This document shows, piece after piece, positions 46,565 to 55,934 of a stretch of 64,000 nucleotides of DNA. Made by a program: the position numbers and the translations under genes. Numbering within the stretch: the first letter of the stretch is position 1; each line of letters starts with the position of its first letter. This DNA comes from Klebsiella terrigena (GTDB lineage: Bacteria > Pseudomonadota > Gammaproteobacteria > Enterobacterales > Enterobacteriaceae). The notes beneath the pieces were generated by a model. It made no database searches and was not told where the DNA came from. It saw only the letters and a list, made by a program, of their open reading frames with translations. The stretch is taken from assembly GCF_006539725.1 (NCBI RefSeq), contig NZ_BJNO01000025.1, positions 1-64,000 on the forward strand. Reading direction: 5' to 3'.

Positions 46565-47518
46565 ATGCGTTGGTTAGTTCCTCTGCTGCTTTGCGTGGCC
46601 GGTACCGCGGGTGCCGCCGCGGGTCAGACGCAAAAATTTACCGATGATTTAGGTCGGGTGGTGAACGTTCCGCTGCATCCGCAGCGGATTGTCTCGATGC
46701 ACGATCTGGATATCACGATCCCGCTGATCGAGCTCGGCGTGCCGCCGGTCGCCAGCCACGGGCGTACGCGTCCCGACGGTAGCCACTATCTGCGCTCCAG
46801 CGCCCAGCTTACCGGCATCGATTTTGATAACAGCGATATTCAGTTTATCGGTACCGCGGATATCGATCTCGAAGCCGTGGCTGCGGCTAAGCCGGACCTG
46901 ATTATTACCGAGCCTAGCCGCCACGTCTCCGTGGAACAGCTGGAGAAGATAGCCCCGACGGTGAGCATCGACCATCTGCAGGGCAGCGCGCCGCGCATTT
47001 ACGCTAAGCTGGCGCAGCTGACCGGCTCCGAGGCGCGGCTGGCGGTGCTCGAGCGGCGCTATCGGGAGCAGATTGCCCAGCTGAAGGCGGCGGTCGATAC
47101 GCAGAAGATTACCGTCTCGGTGATTCAGGCCAACGGCGGTAAAGTAACCGTCCATCACGCCTATCACGCCCTGGGCCGCGTGCTGCGCGACGCCGGCTTC
47201 CGCTTTCCGCCGCTGATTGAGCGCATTCCCGACGGCCAGCGCATCGACGTTAGCGCCGAGCAGCTGCCGGAGCTGGATGCCGATTTCGTTTTCGCGACCT
47301 GGCGCTCCGATACCGGCGGCAAGCCGCAGGATGAGCTGCAGGCGATGGAGGCCGTGATGCCGGGCTGGTGCGACTTTATGCGCGCCTGCCGCAGCGGACG
47401 CTATATCCTGCTGCCGCGTGAGGACGTGATCTCCAACTCCTTCGCCGCCCTGAGCCTGATGGCGGCCGAAGTGCAGTCGCATATTGCCGGACGTCCGCTG
47501 CCGGCGGCGCTGAAATGA
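46565..47518 (+). CDS. Iron-siderophore ABC binding protein (FecB/FepB-like)
   Basis: A 317-residue class III periplasmic binding protein with a Sec signal (cleavage near AAA/GQT). The core includes TDDLGRVVNVPLHPQRIVS, ELGVPPVASHGR, AAAKPDLIITEPS and the long bridging helix. It delivers the ferric siderophore taken in by the TonB receptor. Its stop overlaps the RpiR regulator start (ATGA), an unusual coupling. Confidence 0.88.
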   Translation: MRWLVPLLLCVAGTAGAAAGQTQKFTDDLGRVVNVPLHPQRIVSMHDLDITIPLIELGVPPVASHGRTRPDGSHYLRSSAQLTGIDFDNSDIQFIGTADIDLEAVAAAKPDLIITEPSRHVSVEQLEKIAPTVSIDHLQGSAPRIYAKLAQLTGSEARLAVLERRYREQIAQLKAAVDTQKITVSVIQANGGKVTVHHAYHALGRVLRDAGFRFPPLIERIPDGQRIDVSAEQLPELDADFVFATWRSDTGGKPQDELQAMEAVMPGWCDFMRACRSGRYILLPREDVISNSFAALSLMAAEVQSHIAGRPLPAALK

Positions 47519-48414
47519 AAACGCCGGGCAAACGAGAGAAGGGGCGGGTTGACCTGTTTGGCGACCGTTTTCGCGCCCGGGCGCATCAGCTGTCGCCGCG
47601 CCTGCTGGCGGTGGTTAGCTATATCAACGACAATCGCGAGGTGGTGCTCGAGCGCACGGCGATGGAGATTGCCACCGCCACCCACACCTCCGACGCTACG
47701 GTGGTCAGGGCTATTCAGGCGCTGGGCTTTGCCGGGCTGCGTGAGCTGAAGCAGACTATGGAGCGCTGGTTCGGTCCGTCGATTACCTCCTCGGAGAAAA
47801 TGCTCTCGACGGTCAACGTGCTCTCGACGGACGTCAATTCGAGCATCGATTTCGTGCTCGAGGGCCACCAGCGCGCCTGCGAGGTGCTCTCCCGCCCCGA
47901 CAACCGCGAGGCGGTAGCCCAGGCGGTGGCACTGCTCACCGACGCGCGCCAGGTGGCGATTTTCGGCATCGGCGCGTCGGGGATTCTGGCGGAGTATACC
48001 GCCAGGCTGTTTAGCCGCATCGGTCTGCCTTCCTACGTCCTGAACCGCACCGGTTTTAGCCTCGCCGAACAGCTGATCGGCCTGCAGCGCGGCGACGTGC
48101 TGATCATGATGGGGCAAAAATCGCCGCACCGTGAAGGCATGACCACCCTGCGCGAGGCCCGACGGCTCGGTATTCCGACCATTCTGCTGACCCAGGCGGT
48201 GGACTCCCGCTTCAGCCAGGAGGCGCAGGTGGTTATCGAGGTGCCGCGCGGCGGCGATAACGGGCGGGTGCCGCTGCACGGAACGGTGCTGGTGTGCCTG
48301 GAAATGATGGTGCTCTCGGTCGCCTCTACCGCTCCGCAAAAAACCATGAAGTCGATGAAGCGCATCAACGAACTGCATAAAGCGATCGGTAAATCTGGCG
48401 GTAAGCGCAGCTAA
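47515..48414 (+). CDS. MurR/RpiR family transcriptional regulator
   Basis: A 299-residue regulator with the N-terminal HTH_6 domain (about 25-95: LSPRLLAVVSYINDNREVVLERTAMEIA, DATVVRAIQALGF) and a C-terminal SIS domain (AIFGIGASGILAEYTARLFSRIG, then SPHREGMTTLREARRLGIPTILLT). SIS domains usually sense phosphosugars. It is translationally coupled to an iron-siderophore binding protein, which is unexpected, and lies 95 bp upstream of an amino-acid ABC operon that may be its real target. Confidence 0.87.
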   Translation: MKTPGKREKGRVDLFGDRFRARAHQLSPRLLAVVSYINDNREVVLERTAMEIATATHTSDATVVRAIQALGFAGLRELKQTMERWFGPSITSSEKMLSTVNVLSTDVNSSIDFVLEGHQRACEVLSRPDNREAVAQAVALLTDARQVAIFGIGASGILAEYTARLFSRIGLPSYVLNRTGFSLAEQLIGLQRGDVLIMMGQKSPHREGMTTLREARRLGIPTILLTQAVDSRFSQEAQVVIEVPRGGDNGRVPLHGTVLVCLEMMVLSVASTAPQKTMKSMKRINELHKAIGKSGGKRS

Positions 48415-48473
48415 CTGCCAGATAAATCACCGCAGCGCAGGTTTGTGGTTGCATGCCATGCTGAGTATGTGTA

Positions 48474-48500
48474 TTTTTATGCAAAATAAATGCATAAAAA
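48474..48500. promoter_or_regulatory. 10-bp perfect inverted repeat before the amino-acid ABC operon
   Basis: TTTTTATGCA (48474-48483) and TGCATAAAAA (48491-48500) are perfect arms separated by seven A/T bases. The repeat ends nine bases before the ATG and covers the start of the ribosome site. It is a candidate RpiR operator, or a hairpin masking translation initiation. Confidence 0.55.
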
Positions 48501-48509
48501 GGATCTATC

Positions 48510-49277
48510 ATGGTTAAGAAGTGGATGAAAGTGTGCTGCCTGATGGCGGCAATGATTGGCACCGCGCAGGCGGCACAGGAAACCTACGTTGTCGGTTCCG
48601 GCGGCACCTATCGCCCGTTTGAATACGAAAACAGCCAGAAGCAGCTGGAAGGTTTTGATATCGACATCATCAAAGCGATCGCTAAAGCAGAAAACTTTGA
48701 TATCAAGCTGGTCAACACGCCGTGGGAGGGGATCTTCGCGACCCTCAACACCGGCGATCGCGACATTATCATCTCCGGGATCACCATTACCGATAAGCGT
48801 AAGCAGATGGTGGATTTCTCCGCCCCTTATTTCCCGGCCGAGCAGTCGATCGTGGTGCCGTCGGATTCGAAGGTGACCTCGCTGGCGGCGCTGAAAAGCG
48901 AGAAGGTTGGGGTGGTGAACTCCAGCACCGGCGATATCGTGGTTTCTGACGTGCTGGGTAAAAACAGCACCGCCATTAAGCGCTTCGACAATACGCCGCT
49001 GATGCTGCAGGAGCTGTTTGAAGACGGCGTCAGCGCGGCGGTCGGCGACGTTGGGGTGGTGAAATACTACATCAAGCAGCACCCGGAGAAGCAGTTCAAG
49101 CTGGTGCCGGACGCGAAGTTTGAGCGCCAGTACTTCGGCATCGCCGTAGCCAAGGGCAACAGCGCGCTGCAGGCGAAAATCAACGCCGGCCTGCAGAAAA
49201 TTGTCGCCGACGGCACCTACGCCAAAATCTACAAAACCTGGTTCGACGACAACGTCCCGACGCTGCCAGCGCAATAA
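48510..49277 (+). CDS. Amino-acid ABC transporter binding protein
   Basis: A 255-residue family 3 periplasmic binding protein. It has a Sec signal (cleavage after AQA near 22), then GSGGTYRPFEYENSQKQLEGFDIDI, GDRDIIISGITITDKRKQMVDFS and the C-terminal YAKIYKTWF. It is similar in type to polar or basic amino-acid binders (HisJ/GlnH). First gene of a three-gene importer. GGA lies before the ATG. Confidence 0.9.
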   Translation: MVKKWMKVCCLMAAMIGTAQAAQETYVVGSGGTYRPFEYENSQKQLEGFDIDIIKAIAKAENFDIKLVNTPWEGIFATLNTGDRDIIISGITITDKRKQMVDFSAPYFPAEQSIVVPSDSKVTSLAALKSEKVGVVNSSTGDIVVSDVLGKNSTAIKRFDNTPLMLQELFEDGVSAAVGDVGVVKYYIKQHPEKQFKLVPDAKFERQYFGIAVAKGNSALQAKINAGLQKIVADGTYAKIYKTWFDDNVPTLPAQ

Positions 49278-49343
49278 GATCTATTTTTTGTCTTACTCAC
49301 GGCTATCGGCTTTGACGATAGCCGTATTTTTTAGGGAAAGATT

Positions 49344-50108
49344 ATGACGGGATTCCGTTGGGAGATCATCGAGGAGTACGGTCCGCTGTTTATGGACGGC
49401 GCCTTGATGACCATTAAATGCACCATTATTTGCGTGATCCTCGGCACCCTGTGGGGTCTGACCCTTGGACTGGGAAGAATGGCGAAGGCCGAGCACGGGG
49501 TGTGGAAATACGTCCTGCGCTACCTGGTTCAGTTCCCGGTACGCTTCTACGTCAGCGCATTTCGCGGCACGCCGCTGTTTGTGCAGATCATGGTGGTGCA
49601 CTTTGCGCTGGTACCGCTGTTTATCAACCCGCGCGACGGCCTGCTGGTCACCGGCGGGGTGATGAGCGCCGACTTTGCCCGCGAGCTGCGCTCTAACTAC
49701 GGCGCGTTTCTCTCCTCCGTGGTGGCGATAACGCTCAACGCCGGGGCCTACGTCTCGGAAATTTTCCGCGCCGGCATTCAGTCGATCGACAAAGGACAGA
49801 TGGAAGCCTCCCGCGCGCTGGGGATGCCGTGGTGGAAAACCATGCGCCAGGTGATCCTGCCGCAGGCGTTTCGCCGCATTCTGCCGCCGCTGGGCAACAA
49901 CGCCATCGCTATCGTCAAGGACTCCTCGCTGGCGTCGGCGATCGGCCTTGCCGACCTGGCCTACGCCGCGCGTACCGTCTCCGGCGCCTACGCCACCTAC
50001 TGGGAACCCTACCTGACGATCTCTCTGGTCTACTGGGTGATTACCTTCCTGCTGGCACAGCTGGTTAACCGTCTGGAAAAGAGGTTTGGCAAAAGTGATT
50101 CACATTAA
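49344..50108 (+). CDS. Amino-acid ABC transporter permease
   Basis: A 254-residue His/Glu/Gln/Arg-type permease with five or six hydrophobic helices. It contains [19 protein letters not shown] and the EAA loop [49 protein letters not shown] single permease gene suggests a homodimer. It overlaps the ATPase start by 14 bases. Confidence 0.92.
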   Translation: MTGFRWEIIEEYGPLFMDGALMTIKCTIICVILGTLWGLTLGLGRMAKAEHGVWKYVLRYLVQFPVRFYVSAFRGTPLFVQIMVVHFALVPLFINPRDGLLVTGGVMSADFARELRSNYGAFLSSVVAITLNAGAYVSEIFRAGIQSIDKGQMEASRALGMPWWKTMRQVILPQAFRRILPPLGNNAIAIVKDSSLASAIGLADLAYAARTVSGAYATYWEPYLTISLVYWVITFLLAQLVNRLEKRFGKSDSH

Positions 50109-50817
50109 CAATCTGCACAAGCGCTTCGGTGACAGCCACGTCCTGCGCGGCATCAGCTGCGATATTCAGCCGCAGGAAGTGGTGTGCATCATCGGCCCCT
50201 CCGGCTCGGGGAAAAGCACCTTTCTGCGCTGCATGAACGCGCTGGAAACCGTCAGCGAAGGCGAAGTGGCGGTCAACGGCTTTGCCGTCCACGACCGCAC
50301 CACCGACCTGAACAAGCTGCGTGAAAGCGTCGGCATGGTCTTTCAGCGCTTCAACCTGTTCCCGCATATGACGGTGCTGGAAAACCTGATCATGGCGCCG
50401 ATGAACCTGCGCGGCATGGCCCGGCAGGCGGCGATTGCGCTGGCGGAAGAGCTGCTGGCAAAAGTGGGATTAAGCGATAAGCGCGACGCCTGGCCCTCCA
50501 GCCTCTCCGGCGGCCAGCAGCAGCGGGTAGCGATTGCCCGCGCCCTGGCGATGAAGCCGTCGATCATGCTGTTCGACGAGCCGACCTCGGCGCTCGACCC
50601 CGAGCTGGTCGGCGACGTGCTGGCGGTGATGAAAAATCTCGCCAGCGAAGGGATGACGATGGTCATTGTGACCCATGAAATGGGCTTTGCCCGCGAGGTT
50701 GCCGACCGGGTTATCTTTATCGACGGTGGGATTATTCAGGAGCAGGGCCGGCCGGAGCAGATCTTTAGCGCCCCGAGCAACCCGCGCACCGCCGCGTTCC
50801 TCAGCAAAGTGCTATAA
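50095..50817 (+). CDS. Amino-acid ABC transporter ATPase (GlnQ type)
   Basis: A 240-residue ATPase with Walker [11 protein letters not shown]-loop [17 protein letters not shown], signature [15 protein letters not shown], Walker [13 protein letters not shown] and H-loop [15 protein letters not shown]. The GTG at 50095 ([11 protein letters not shown]) is preferred because AGAGG lies about ten bases upstream; a TTG nine bases earlier is too close to it. Confidence 0.92.
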   Translation: MIHINNLHKRFGDSHVLRGISCDIQPQEVVCIIGPSGSGKSTFLRCMNALETVSEGEVAVNGFAVHDRTTDLNKLRESVGMVFQRFNLFPHMTVLENLIMAPMNLRGMARQAAIALAEELLAKVGLSDKRDAWPSSLSGGQQQRVAIARALAMKPSIMLFDEPTSALDPELVGDVLAVMKNLASEGMTMVIVTHEMGFAREVADRVIFIDGGIIQEQGRPEQIFSAPSNPRTAAFLSKVL

Positions 50818-50845
50818 GAAAAGCGGCCGCCAGGGCCGCTTTATC
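50818..50845. terminator. Hairpin between convergent ABC and MFS genes
   Basis: AAGCGGCC (50821-50828) and GGCCGCTT (50834-50841) form an 8-bp stem directly after the ATPase stop. A-rich before and T/A-rich after, so it can act in both directions. Confidence 0.65.
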
Positions 50846-50870
50846 ATATTGCTGCAGGCGAAACGGCGCG

Positions 50871-52085
50871 CTACTGCGCCGCTTCGCTAACCTCATCGTC
50901 CGAAACTTCATCGTCCGAAACTTCACGCTCGTTAGCCAGCAGCGTCTTCTCGTTTTTACCTAATCCCTGAATCAGCAGGAACAGTAGCCCGCTGGCGAAG
51001 AGGGTGACGATCAGACCGTCATATCCCGAAACGCCGATCGCCAGGCTGCTGATCACCGGCCCGGCAACGCTCCCCGCCGACCAGAAGAAGCCCAATAGCG
51101 CGTTTATCATGATCAGCTTTTGCCCGGAGAAGGTTTTACCCGCGCGCACCAGCGACAGGGTATAGAGCGCGCCTGCCGCCGCCCCGAGCACCAGGCAGCC
51201 GACGATCAGCTGCATGCGCGAGCCGAGCAGGAAGGGCAGCGCCAGCAGGGCGAGGCAGAAGACCAGCGCGCAGCTGAGATGCACCCGGCGGATGCCAAAC
51301 TTATCGGCAATCCAGCCGAGCGGCGCCTGGAACAGCGCGTCGCCGGTCAGTACCACCGTCACCAGCAGCACCGCCATCGACTCGTTTAGCCCCTTATCCA
51401 TGCCGTACAGCGGCAGCAGCGCGAGGATGCTGGCATCGAAGAAGGAAAAGCAGAATACGCCGGAGGCCAGAACCGGCAAAAATGCGCCGAGGCTACGCCA
51501 GCTGGCGCGTCCGGCGAGGCTCTCACGACTGCCGCTCGGCAGGTGGCGCAGCATAAGCAGGCACAGGGCGGTCAGGCCGCAGATCGCCAGCAGCGCCCAT
51601 GACTGATAGGCGGGGCCGGCGGAAATGAGCAGCGGCCCGGCCAGCTGGCAGCCGGTAAAGGCCGAGGCGTAAATCCCGGTCAACGTGGCGCGATTTTTAC
51701 CCGCCGCCCCGCCGGTTATCCAGCTCTCTCCCAGCACGATAATCACCCCCGAGGCGAGGCCGGTCAGGAAGCGCGGCAACAGGAGCTGCAGCAGATCGAC
51801 GGTCAGGCAGGAGGCAACCGTCGCCAGGGCCAGCAGGATCAGGCTTGCGCTGAGCAGCACGCCCATCTCAAAGCGGCGGCACAGCGCGGGCGAGAGGAAG
51901 GAGGAGAGCATCATGCCCGCCGGCGGCAGCGCGGCCAGCAGGCCAACGTAGAGGGTATCAATTTGCTGCTGCGCAAGCTCAAGGCTGATAAGCGGCACCG
52001 TATAGCCGGTGATAAAGCCTACCAGCGAGGCGGCCATGATCATCGCCAGCGTGGGCGCTAAGCGATTGTGGTCTGGGTTAAACAT
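50871..52085 (-). CDS. MFS transporter (YcaD/YfkF-like)
   Basis: A 404-residue 12-helix major facilitator with MIMAASLVGFITGYTVPLISLEL at the start, the helix 4-5 loop FLTGLASGVIIVLGESWITG, and WIADKFGIRRVHL in the second half. The ATG at 52085 (MFNPDHNR) with GGGAAT upstream is preferred over one 51 bases earlier. The C-terminal tail is acidic and repetitive (EVSDD twice). The substrate is unknown. It lies between an amino-acid importer and an amidohydrolase gene. Confidence 0.85.
   Translation of the reverse strand: MFNPDHNRLAPTLAMIMAASLVGFITGYTVPLISLELAQQQIDTLYVGLLAALPPAGMMLSSFLSPALCRRFEMGVLLSASLILLALATVASCLTVDLLQLLLPRFLTGLASGVIIVLGESWITGGAAGKNRATLTGIYASAFTGCQLAGPLLISAGPAYQSWALLAICGLTALCLLMLRHLPSGSRESLAGRASWRSLGAFLPVLASGVFCFSFFDASILALLPLYGMDKGLNESMAVLLVTVVLTGDALFQAPLGWIADKFGIRRVHLSCALVFCLALLALPFLLGSRMQLIVGCLVLGAAAGALYTLSLVRAGKTFSGQKLIMINALLGFFWSAGSVAGPVISSLAIGVSGYDGLIVTLFASGLLFLLIQGLGKNEKTLLANEREVSDDEVSDDEVSEAAQ
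50893..50922 (-). repeat. Tandem 15-bp repeat in the MFS C-terminal tail
   Basis: Two perfect copies of a 15-bp unit (50893-50907 and 50908-50922) encode EVSDD-EVSDD followed by a partial third copy (EVS). As in-frame tandem repeats they could vary in number between strains without breaking the gene. Confidence 0.8.
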
Positions 52086-52378
52086 TTTATTCCCGATAAC
52101 GGAAGTCAACAGGTGGATAAACTGGCGAAGCGCCAACAGCCCTGCATATTAGTTAATCATATGGCTTCTGTCACCGTTGAAATGGCTACCATTAATTGAG
52201 AAGGGGGCCGCGGCCGCTCGCCAAAGCCCGCCGGGCGGACGTTTAGCGAGAGTTGTCAGCGCGCTGGCGAAAGGATATAACTCATAGAGCAGCCCGGCGC
52301 TCGCGGGGCGCATGGATAAAATGTATACCGATAACAACCCTCGCTCAGCGCTGATGCTGTGCAGGAAAGGAGTACGAC
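52086..52378. other. Divergent region between MFS and amidohydrolase genes
   Basis: About 290 bp without a gene. A stable nested stem-loop is possible around 52217-52252 (CTCGCCAAA with TTTAGCGAG, enclosing CCGCCGGGCGG). AGGAAAGGAG before 52379 is the ribosome site of the amidohydrolase gene. Confidence 0.45.
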
Positions 52379-53545
52379 ATGGCAGTATCGCCTTCATCCA
52401 TCGCCGAGGCTATTCGCTGGCGACGCGATTTTCATGCTTACCCTGAACTGGGCTACCAGGAACAGAAAACCTCCCGTCGCGTCGCCGAACTGCTGGCCTC
52501 GTTTGGCCTGCAGGTGCATACGGGGCTGGCGGGAACGGGGGTGGTGGCGACCCTGGAGAACGGCCCTGGCCCGGTAATCGGCCTGCGCGCCGATATGGAC
52601 GCCCTGCCGATTACCGAACTCGGCGAGGTCAGCTACAAATCCCGCAATCCCGGCGTGATGCACGCCTGCGGCCACGATGGCCATACCGCGATGCTGCTGG
52701 CCGCGGCGGCGCATCTGGCGCGGACCCGCCGCTTTCGCGGCACGGTGCATTTTGTTTTTCAACCGGCGGAAGAGAACCTCGGCGGCGCACGCAAAATGGT
52801 CGAAGAGGGGCTGTTTACCCTGTTTCCAATGGACGCCATTTACGCGCTGCACAACTGGCCGGGGATCCCGCTGGGGCAGGTGGCGATCAACAGCGGCGCG
52901 ATGATGGCCTCCCTTGATGCCTTCGAAATCACCCTGACCGGCAAAAGCTGCCATGCGGCGATGCCGGAGAGCGGGGCCGACCCGATCGTCGCCGCCGCGC
53001 AGCTTATTATGGCGCTGCAGACGATTCCGTCGCGGCGCCTGTCGCCGCAGGAGTCGGCGGTGGTCAGCATTACGCAGATTAGCGGCGGGGAGGCGATCAA
53101 CGTCCTGCCGGACAAAGTGGTGCTGCGCGGCACCTTCCGCTGCCTGAGCAACCCGGTTCGCGAGCGGGTAAAAGGGCTGATTGAACGCTACGTGGCGACG
53201 CAGCCGCAGGTCTCTGACGTGCAGGGGGAGATTTTCTGGTATCCGGGCTATCCGGTCACCAGGAACCATCCGGCGCAGGCGCTGAGCGTCCGCGAGGCGG
53301 CGATTGCCGCGCTGGGCGAGTCGGCGGTGAACGCCGAGGTCAGCCCGTCAATGGCCTCAGAAGATTTTGCCTGCATGCTGGAAGCGTGCCCCGGCGCCTA
53401 TTTCTGGATCGGTACCGATGGCGAAACGCCGTCCAAACCGCTGCATAACGCCGGCTATGATTTTAATGACGATCTGATCGAACCCGGGGTGCTGATGTGG
53501 ACGGCGCTGGTGGAAAAACTGCTGCCGCAGGCCGGTGAAGCCTGA
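52379..53545 (+). CDS. M20 family amidohydrolase (hippurate/N-acyl-amino-acid hydrolase)
   Basis: A 388-residue metallo-amidohydrolase that cleaves the acyl or aroyl group from N-acylated amino acids. M20D hallmarks are RRDFHAYPELGYQE, RADMDALP, the metal site MHACGHDGHTAM, PAEENLGGA with the catalytic Glu, and the C-terminal PLHNAGYDFND metal His. The dimerisation domain lies at about 180-290. A strong AGGAG lies before the ATG. With the adjacent importer and carrier it fits uptake and hydrolysis of N-acyl amino acids (inference). Confidence 0.9.
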   Translation: MAVSPSSIAEAIRWRRDFHAYPELGYQEQKTSRRVAELLASFGLQVHTGLAGTGVVATLENGPGPVIGLRADMDALPITELGEVSYKSRNPGVMHACGHDGHTAMLLAAAAHLARTRRFRGTVHFVFQPAEENLGGARKMVEEGLFTLFPMDAIYALHNWPGIPLGQVAINSGAMMASLDAFEITLTGKSCHAAMPESGADPIVAAAQLIMALQTIPSRRLSPQESAVVSITQISGGEAINVLPDKVVLRGTFRCLSNPVRERVKGLIERYVATQPQVSDVQGEIFWYPGYPVTRNHPAQALSVREAAIAALGESAVNAEVSPSMASEDFACMLEACPGAYFWIGTDGETPSKPLHNAGYDFNDDLIEPGVLMWTALVEKLLPQAGEA

Positions 53546-53567
53546 CGCCTTGAGTGACAACGTCACG

Positions 53568-53593
53568 TCAGGGGAGACGCGCGCCTCCCCTGA
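53568..53593. terminator. Bidirectional terminator between amidohydrolase and fdhF
   Basis: TCAGGGGAG (53568-53576) and CTCCCCTGA (53585-53593) form a perfect 9-bp stem, followed by TGCTTTT on the plus strand. It sits between the two convergent stops. Confidence 0.75.
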
Positions 53594-53598
53594 TGCTT

Positions 53599-55749
53599 TT
53601 AGGCGTTAGCCGCGGCTTTCAGGCGCGCTTTCATCTCGTTGTAGGCGCTGAGCGCAAACTGTTCCGCCCAGCGCTGATCGGCAATGGCCTCGACCTTCAC
53701 CGCGCAGTACTTGGTTTCCGGCGTTTTCGAGATCGGGTCGAGGTTATCCTGGGTTAACTCATTGCAGGCCCCCACCCACCACTGGTAGGTCATATAGACG
53801 GCGCCGCTGTTGATGCGATCGCTGATATCGGCGCGGGTGATCACCTTTCCGCGCCGCGAGCTGACCCACACCAGCTGCCGGTCGGTAATCCCCATCTGCT
53901 GCGCATCGGCGCGGCTAATTTGTACCCGGCCCGGCTCGTCGGCCAGCGACTGCAGCGCCGCGCAGTTGCCGGTCATCGAGCGGCACGAGTAGTGGCCGAC
54001 TTCGCGCACCGTGCACAGCACCAGCGGATAATCGGCATCCGGCGTTTCGGCCGGGGCCCGCCACGGCGCGGCGAACAGCTGGCCTTTACCCGTCGGGGTA
54101 TCAAAATGGTTATCCTTATAAAGCCACGGCGTGCCCGGATGATCCAGCGTCGGACAGGGCCACTGCACGTGGTTCATGTCACCCATTTTTTCATAGGTTA
54201 CGCCGTAGAACAGCGGGCATAGCTCGCGCATTTCGTCCCAGATTTGCTGGTTATCCGCGTAGTGCATCGGGTAGCCCATTTCGCTGGCCAGTAGGCTGAT
54301 TATCTCCCAGTCGCGCTTGACGTTTCCCGACGCCGGGATCGCTTTTTCAAAGCGCTGGAAGCCGCGATCGGCGCAGGTGAACACGCCGCCGTGTTCGCCC
54401 CAGGAGGTCGCCGGCAGCAGCACGTCGGCTATCTCGGCGGTTTTGGTCATAAAGATATCCTGCACCACCACGAAATCCAGCGCCTCGATCCCCTTGCGCA
54501 CCAGCCCGAGGTCGGCCTCCGTCTGCAGCGGATCTTCCCCCATGATGTAGTAGGCCTTGATCTCCCCGGTCAGCGCCTTGTGGGGCACTTCGGTGATGCG
54601 GGTGCCGACCTTATCGTCCATCAGCGCCGGGTCGATGCCCCAGGCCTCGGCAAACTTAGCCCGCACCTGCGGGTCGGTGACCTCCTGATAACCGGGGAAG
54701 AGGTTCGGCAGAACCCCCATGTCGCAGGCGCCCTGGACGTTGTTTTGTCCGCGTACCGGGCCGACGCCGACGTGCTCGCGCCCAAGGTTGCCGGTGAGCA
54801 GCGCGAGGCTGGCCAGCCCTTTGACCACGTCCACCGCCTGGCCAAACTGGGTCACGCCCATTCCCCACATAATGGTGGCCGAAGGCGCGGCGGCAAACAT
54901 GCGCATCGCCTGGCGCACCTCCTGCGCCGGCACCCCGGTCAGCGCTTCAACCGCCTCGGGTGAGTAGTCCCGCACCGCTTCCCGGTAGGCCTCAAGGCCT
55001 TCGGTAAAGCGATCGACGTAATCATGATTGTAGAGGTCTTCCTCGAGCAGCACGTGCGCAAAGGCGTTGACCAGCGCCATATTGCTGCCGTTATTGAGCT
55101 GCAGGTGACGATCGGCAATGCGCGCGGTTTCAATGCGCCGCGGGTCGCAGACGATGATCTTCGCCCCGTTCTCGCGGGCTTTGATCACCCTGCGGGCCAC
55201 GATCGGGTGGGAATCCGCGCAGTTGTAGCCAAAGACCAGCAGGCATTTCGAGTTTTCAATATCGCTTATCGAGTTGCTCATCGCGCCGTTGCCCAGCGCC
55301 TGCTGGAGGCCAGCTACCGACGGCCCGTGACACACGCGGGCGCAGCAGTCGACGTTGTTGGTGTTGAGCACCGCGCGGGCAAATTTCTGCATCACATAGT
55401 TGGTTTCATTCCCCGTGCCGCGGGATGAGCCTGTGGTCATAATGGCGCGCGGGCCGTGCTGCTGCTTGATGGCCTGCAGCTTTTTGGCGGTATAGCGGAT
55501 CGCTTCATCCCAGGTTACCGGGGTGAGCTTGCCGCCTTTTTGGTAGCGAATCATCGGCTGCTTCAGGCGCGGGGTGAGCAGCTGGGTATCGTTGAGGAAA
55601 TCCCATCCGTAATAGCCTTTGAGGCACAGCTGGTTTTGGTTGGTCACCCCATCGGCGGCTTCGGCGCGGATAATTTTATCGTTCTCGACAACCAGCTTAA
55701 GTTTGCAACCCGCCCCACAGTAAGGGCAAACGCTCGTGATTTTTTTCAT
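53599..55749 (-). CDS. fdhF: Formate dehydrogenase H-type alpha subunit, Cys form
   Basis: A 716-residue molybdopterin (bis-MGD) oxidoreductase very like E. coli FdhF (715). The N-terminal [4Fe-4S] ligands are Cys8, Cys11, Cys15 and Cys42 (CPYCGAGC and LCLKGYYGWDF). At the position of selenocysteine 140 there is an ordinary TGT cysteine (CCARVCHGPS, codon 55332-55330), so no SECIS machinery is needed. The MGD-binding segments GSSRGTGNETNYVMQK, RGQNNVQGACDMG and VREVGHYSCRSMTGNC are intact. No electron-transfer partner is adjacent. A sigma54-type promoter lies upstream. Confidence 0.9.
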   Translation of the reverse strand: MKKITSVCPYCGAGCKLKLVVENDKIIRAEAADGVTNQNQLCLKGYYGWDFLNDTQLLTPRLKQPMIRYQKGGKLTPVTWDEAIRYTAKKLQAIKQQHGPRAIMTTGSSRGTGNETNYVMQKFARAVLNTNNVDCCARVCHGPSVAGLQQALGNGAMSNSISDIENSKCLLVFGYNCADSHPIVARRVIKARENGAKIIVCDPRRIETARIADRHLQLNNGSNMALVNAFAHVLLEEDLYNHDYVDRFTEGLEAYREAVRDYSPEAVEALTGVPAQEVRQAMRMFAAAPSATIMWGMGVTQFGQAVDVVKGLASLALLTGNLGREHVGVGPVRGQNNVQGACDMGVLPNLFPGYQEVTDPQVRAKFAEAWGIDPALMDDKVGTRITEVPHKALTGEIKAYYIMGEDPLQTEADLGLVRKGIEALDFVVVQDIFMTKTAEIADVLLPATSWGEHGGVFTCADRGFQRFEKAIPASGNVKRDWEIISLLASEMGYPMHYADNQQIWDEMRELCPLFYGVTYEKMGDMNHVQWPCPTLDHPGTPWLYKDNHFDTPTGKGQLFAAPWRAPAETPDADYPLVLCTVREVGHYSCRSMTGNCAALQSLADEPGRVQISRADAQQMGITDRQLVWVSSRRGKVITRADISDRINSGAVYMTYQWWVGACNELTQDNLDPISKTPETKYCAVKVEAIADQRWAEQFALSAYNEMKARLKAAANA

Positions 55750-55858
55750 CAGTAACAGACCTGTTAACAGTGAATGAAGATCGTCGGTCAGGCCGGGCCC
55801 GGCCTGCCATCGTCATTGAGTCCTTGCGTCACGATGCTGACGTCAGGTGTGGCTGTTA

Positions 55859-55874
55859 AGCAGGAAGCGTGCCA
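55859..55874 (-). promoter_or_regulatory. Sigma54-type (-24/-12) promoter of fdhF
   Basis: On the minus strand TGGCACGCTTCCTGCT has the GG at -24 and GC at -12 with exactly ten bases between. It differs from TGGCAC-N5-TTGCW by one base. It implies an mRNA start near 55848 and a leader of about 100 nt. E. coli fdhF is likewise sigma54-dependent. Confidence 0.65.
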
Positions 55875-55934
55875 AAAAATAAGATATTGATTTTTATGAT
55901 AAATTAAATCAGGGGATGCCGGGTCGTCGCGATG

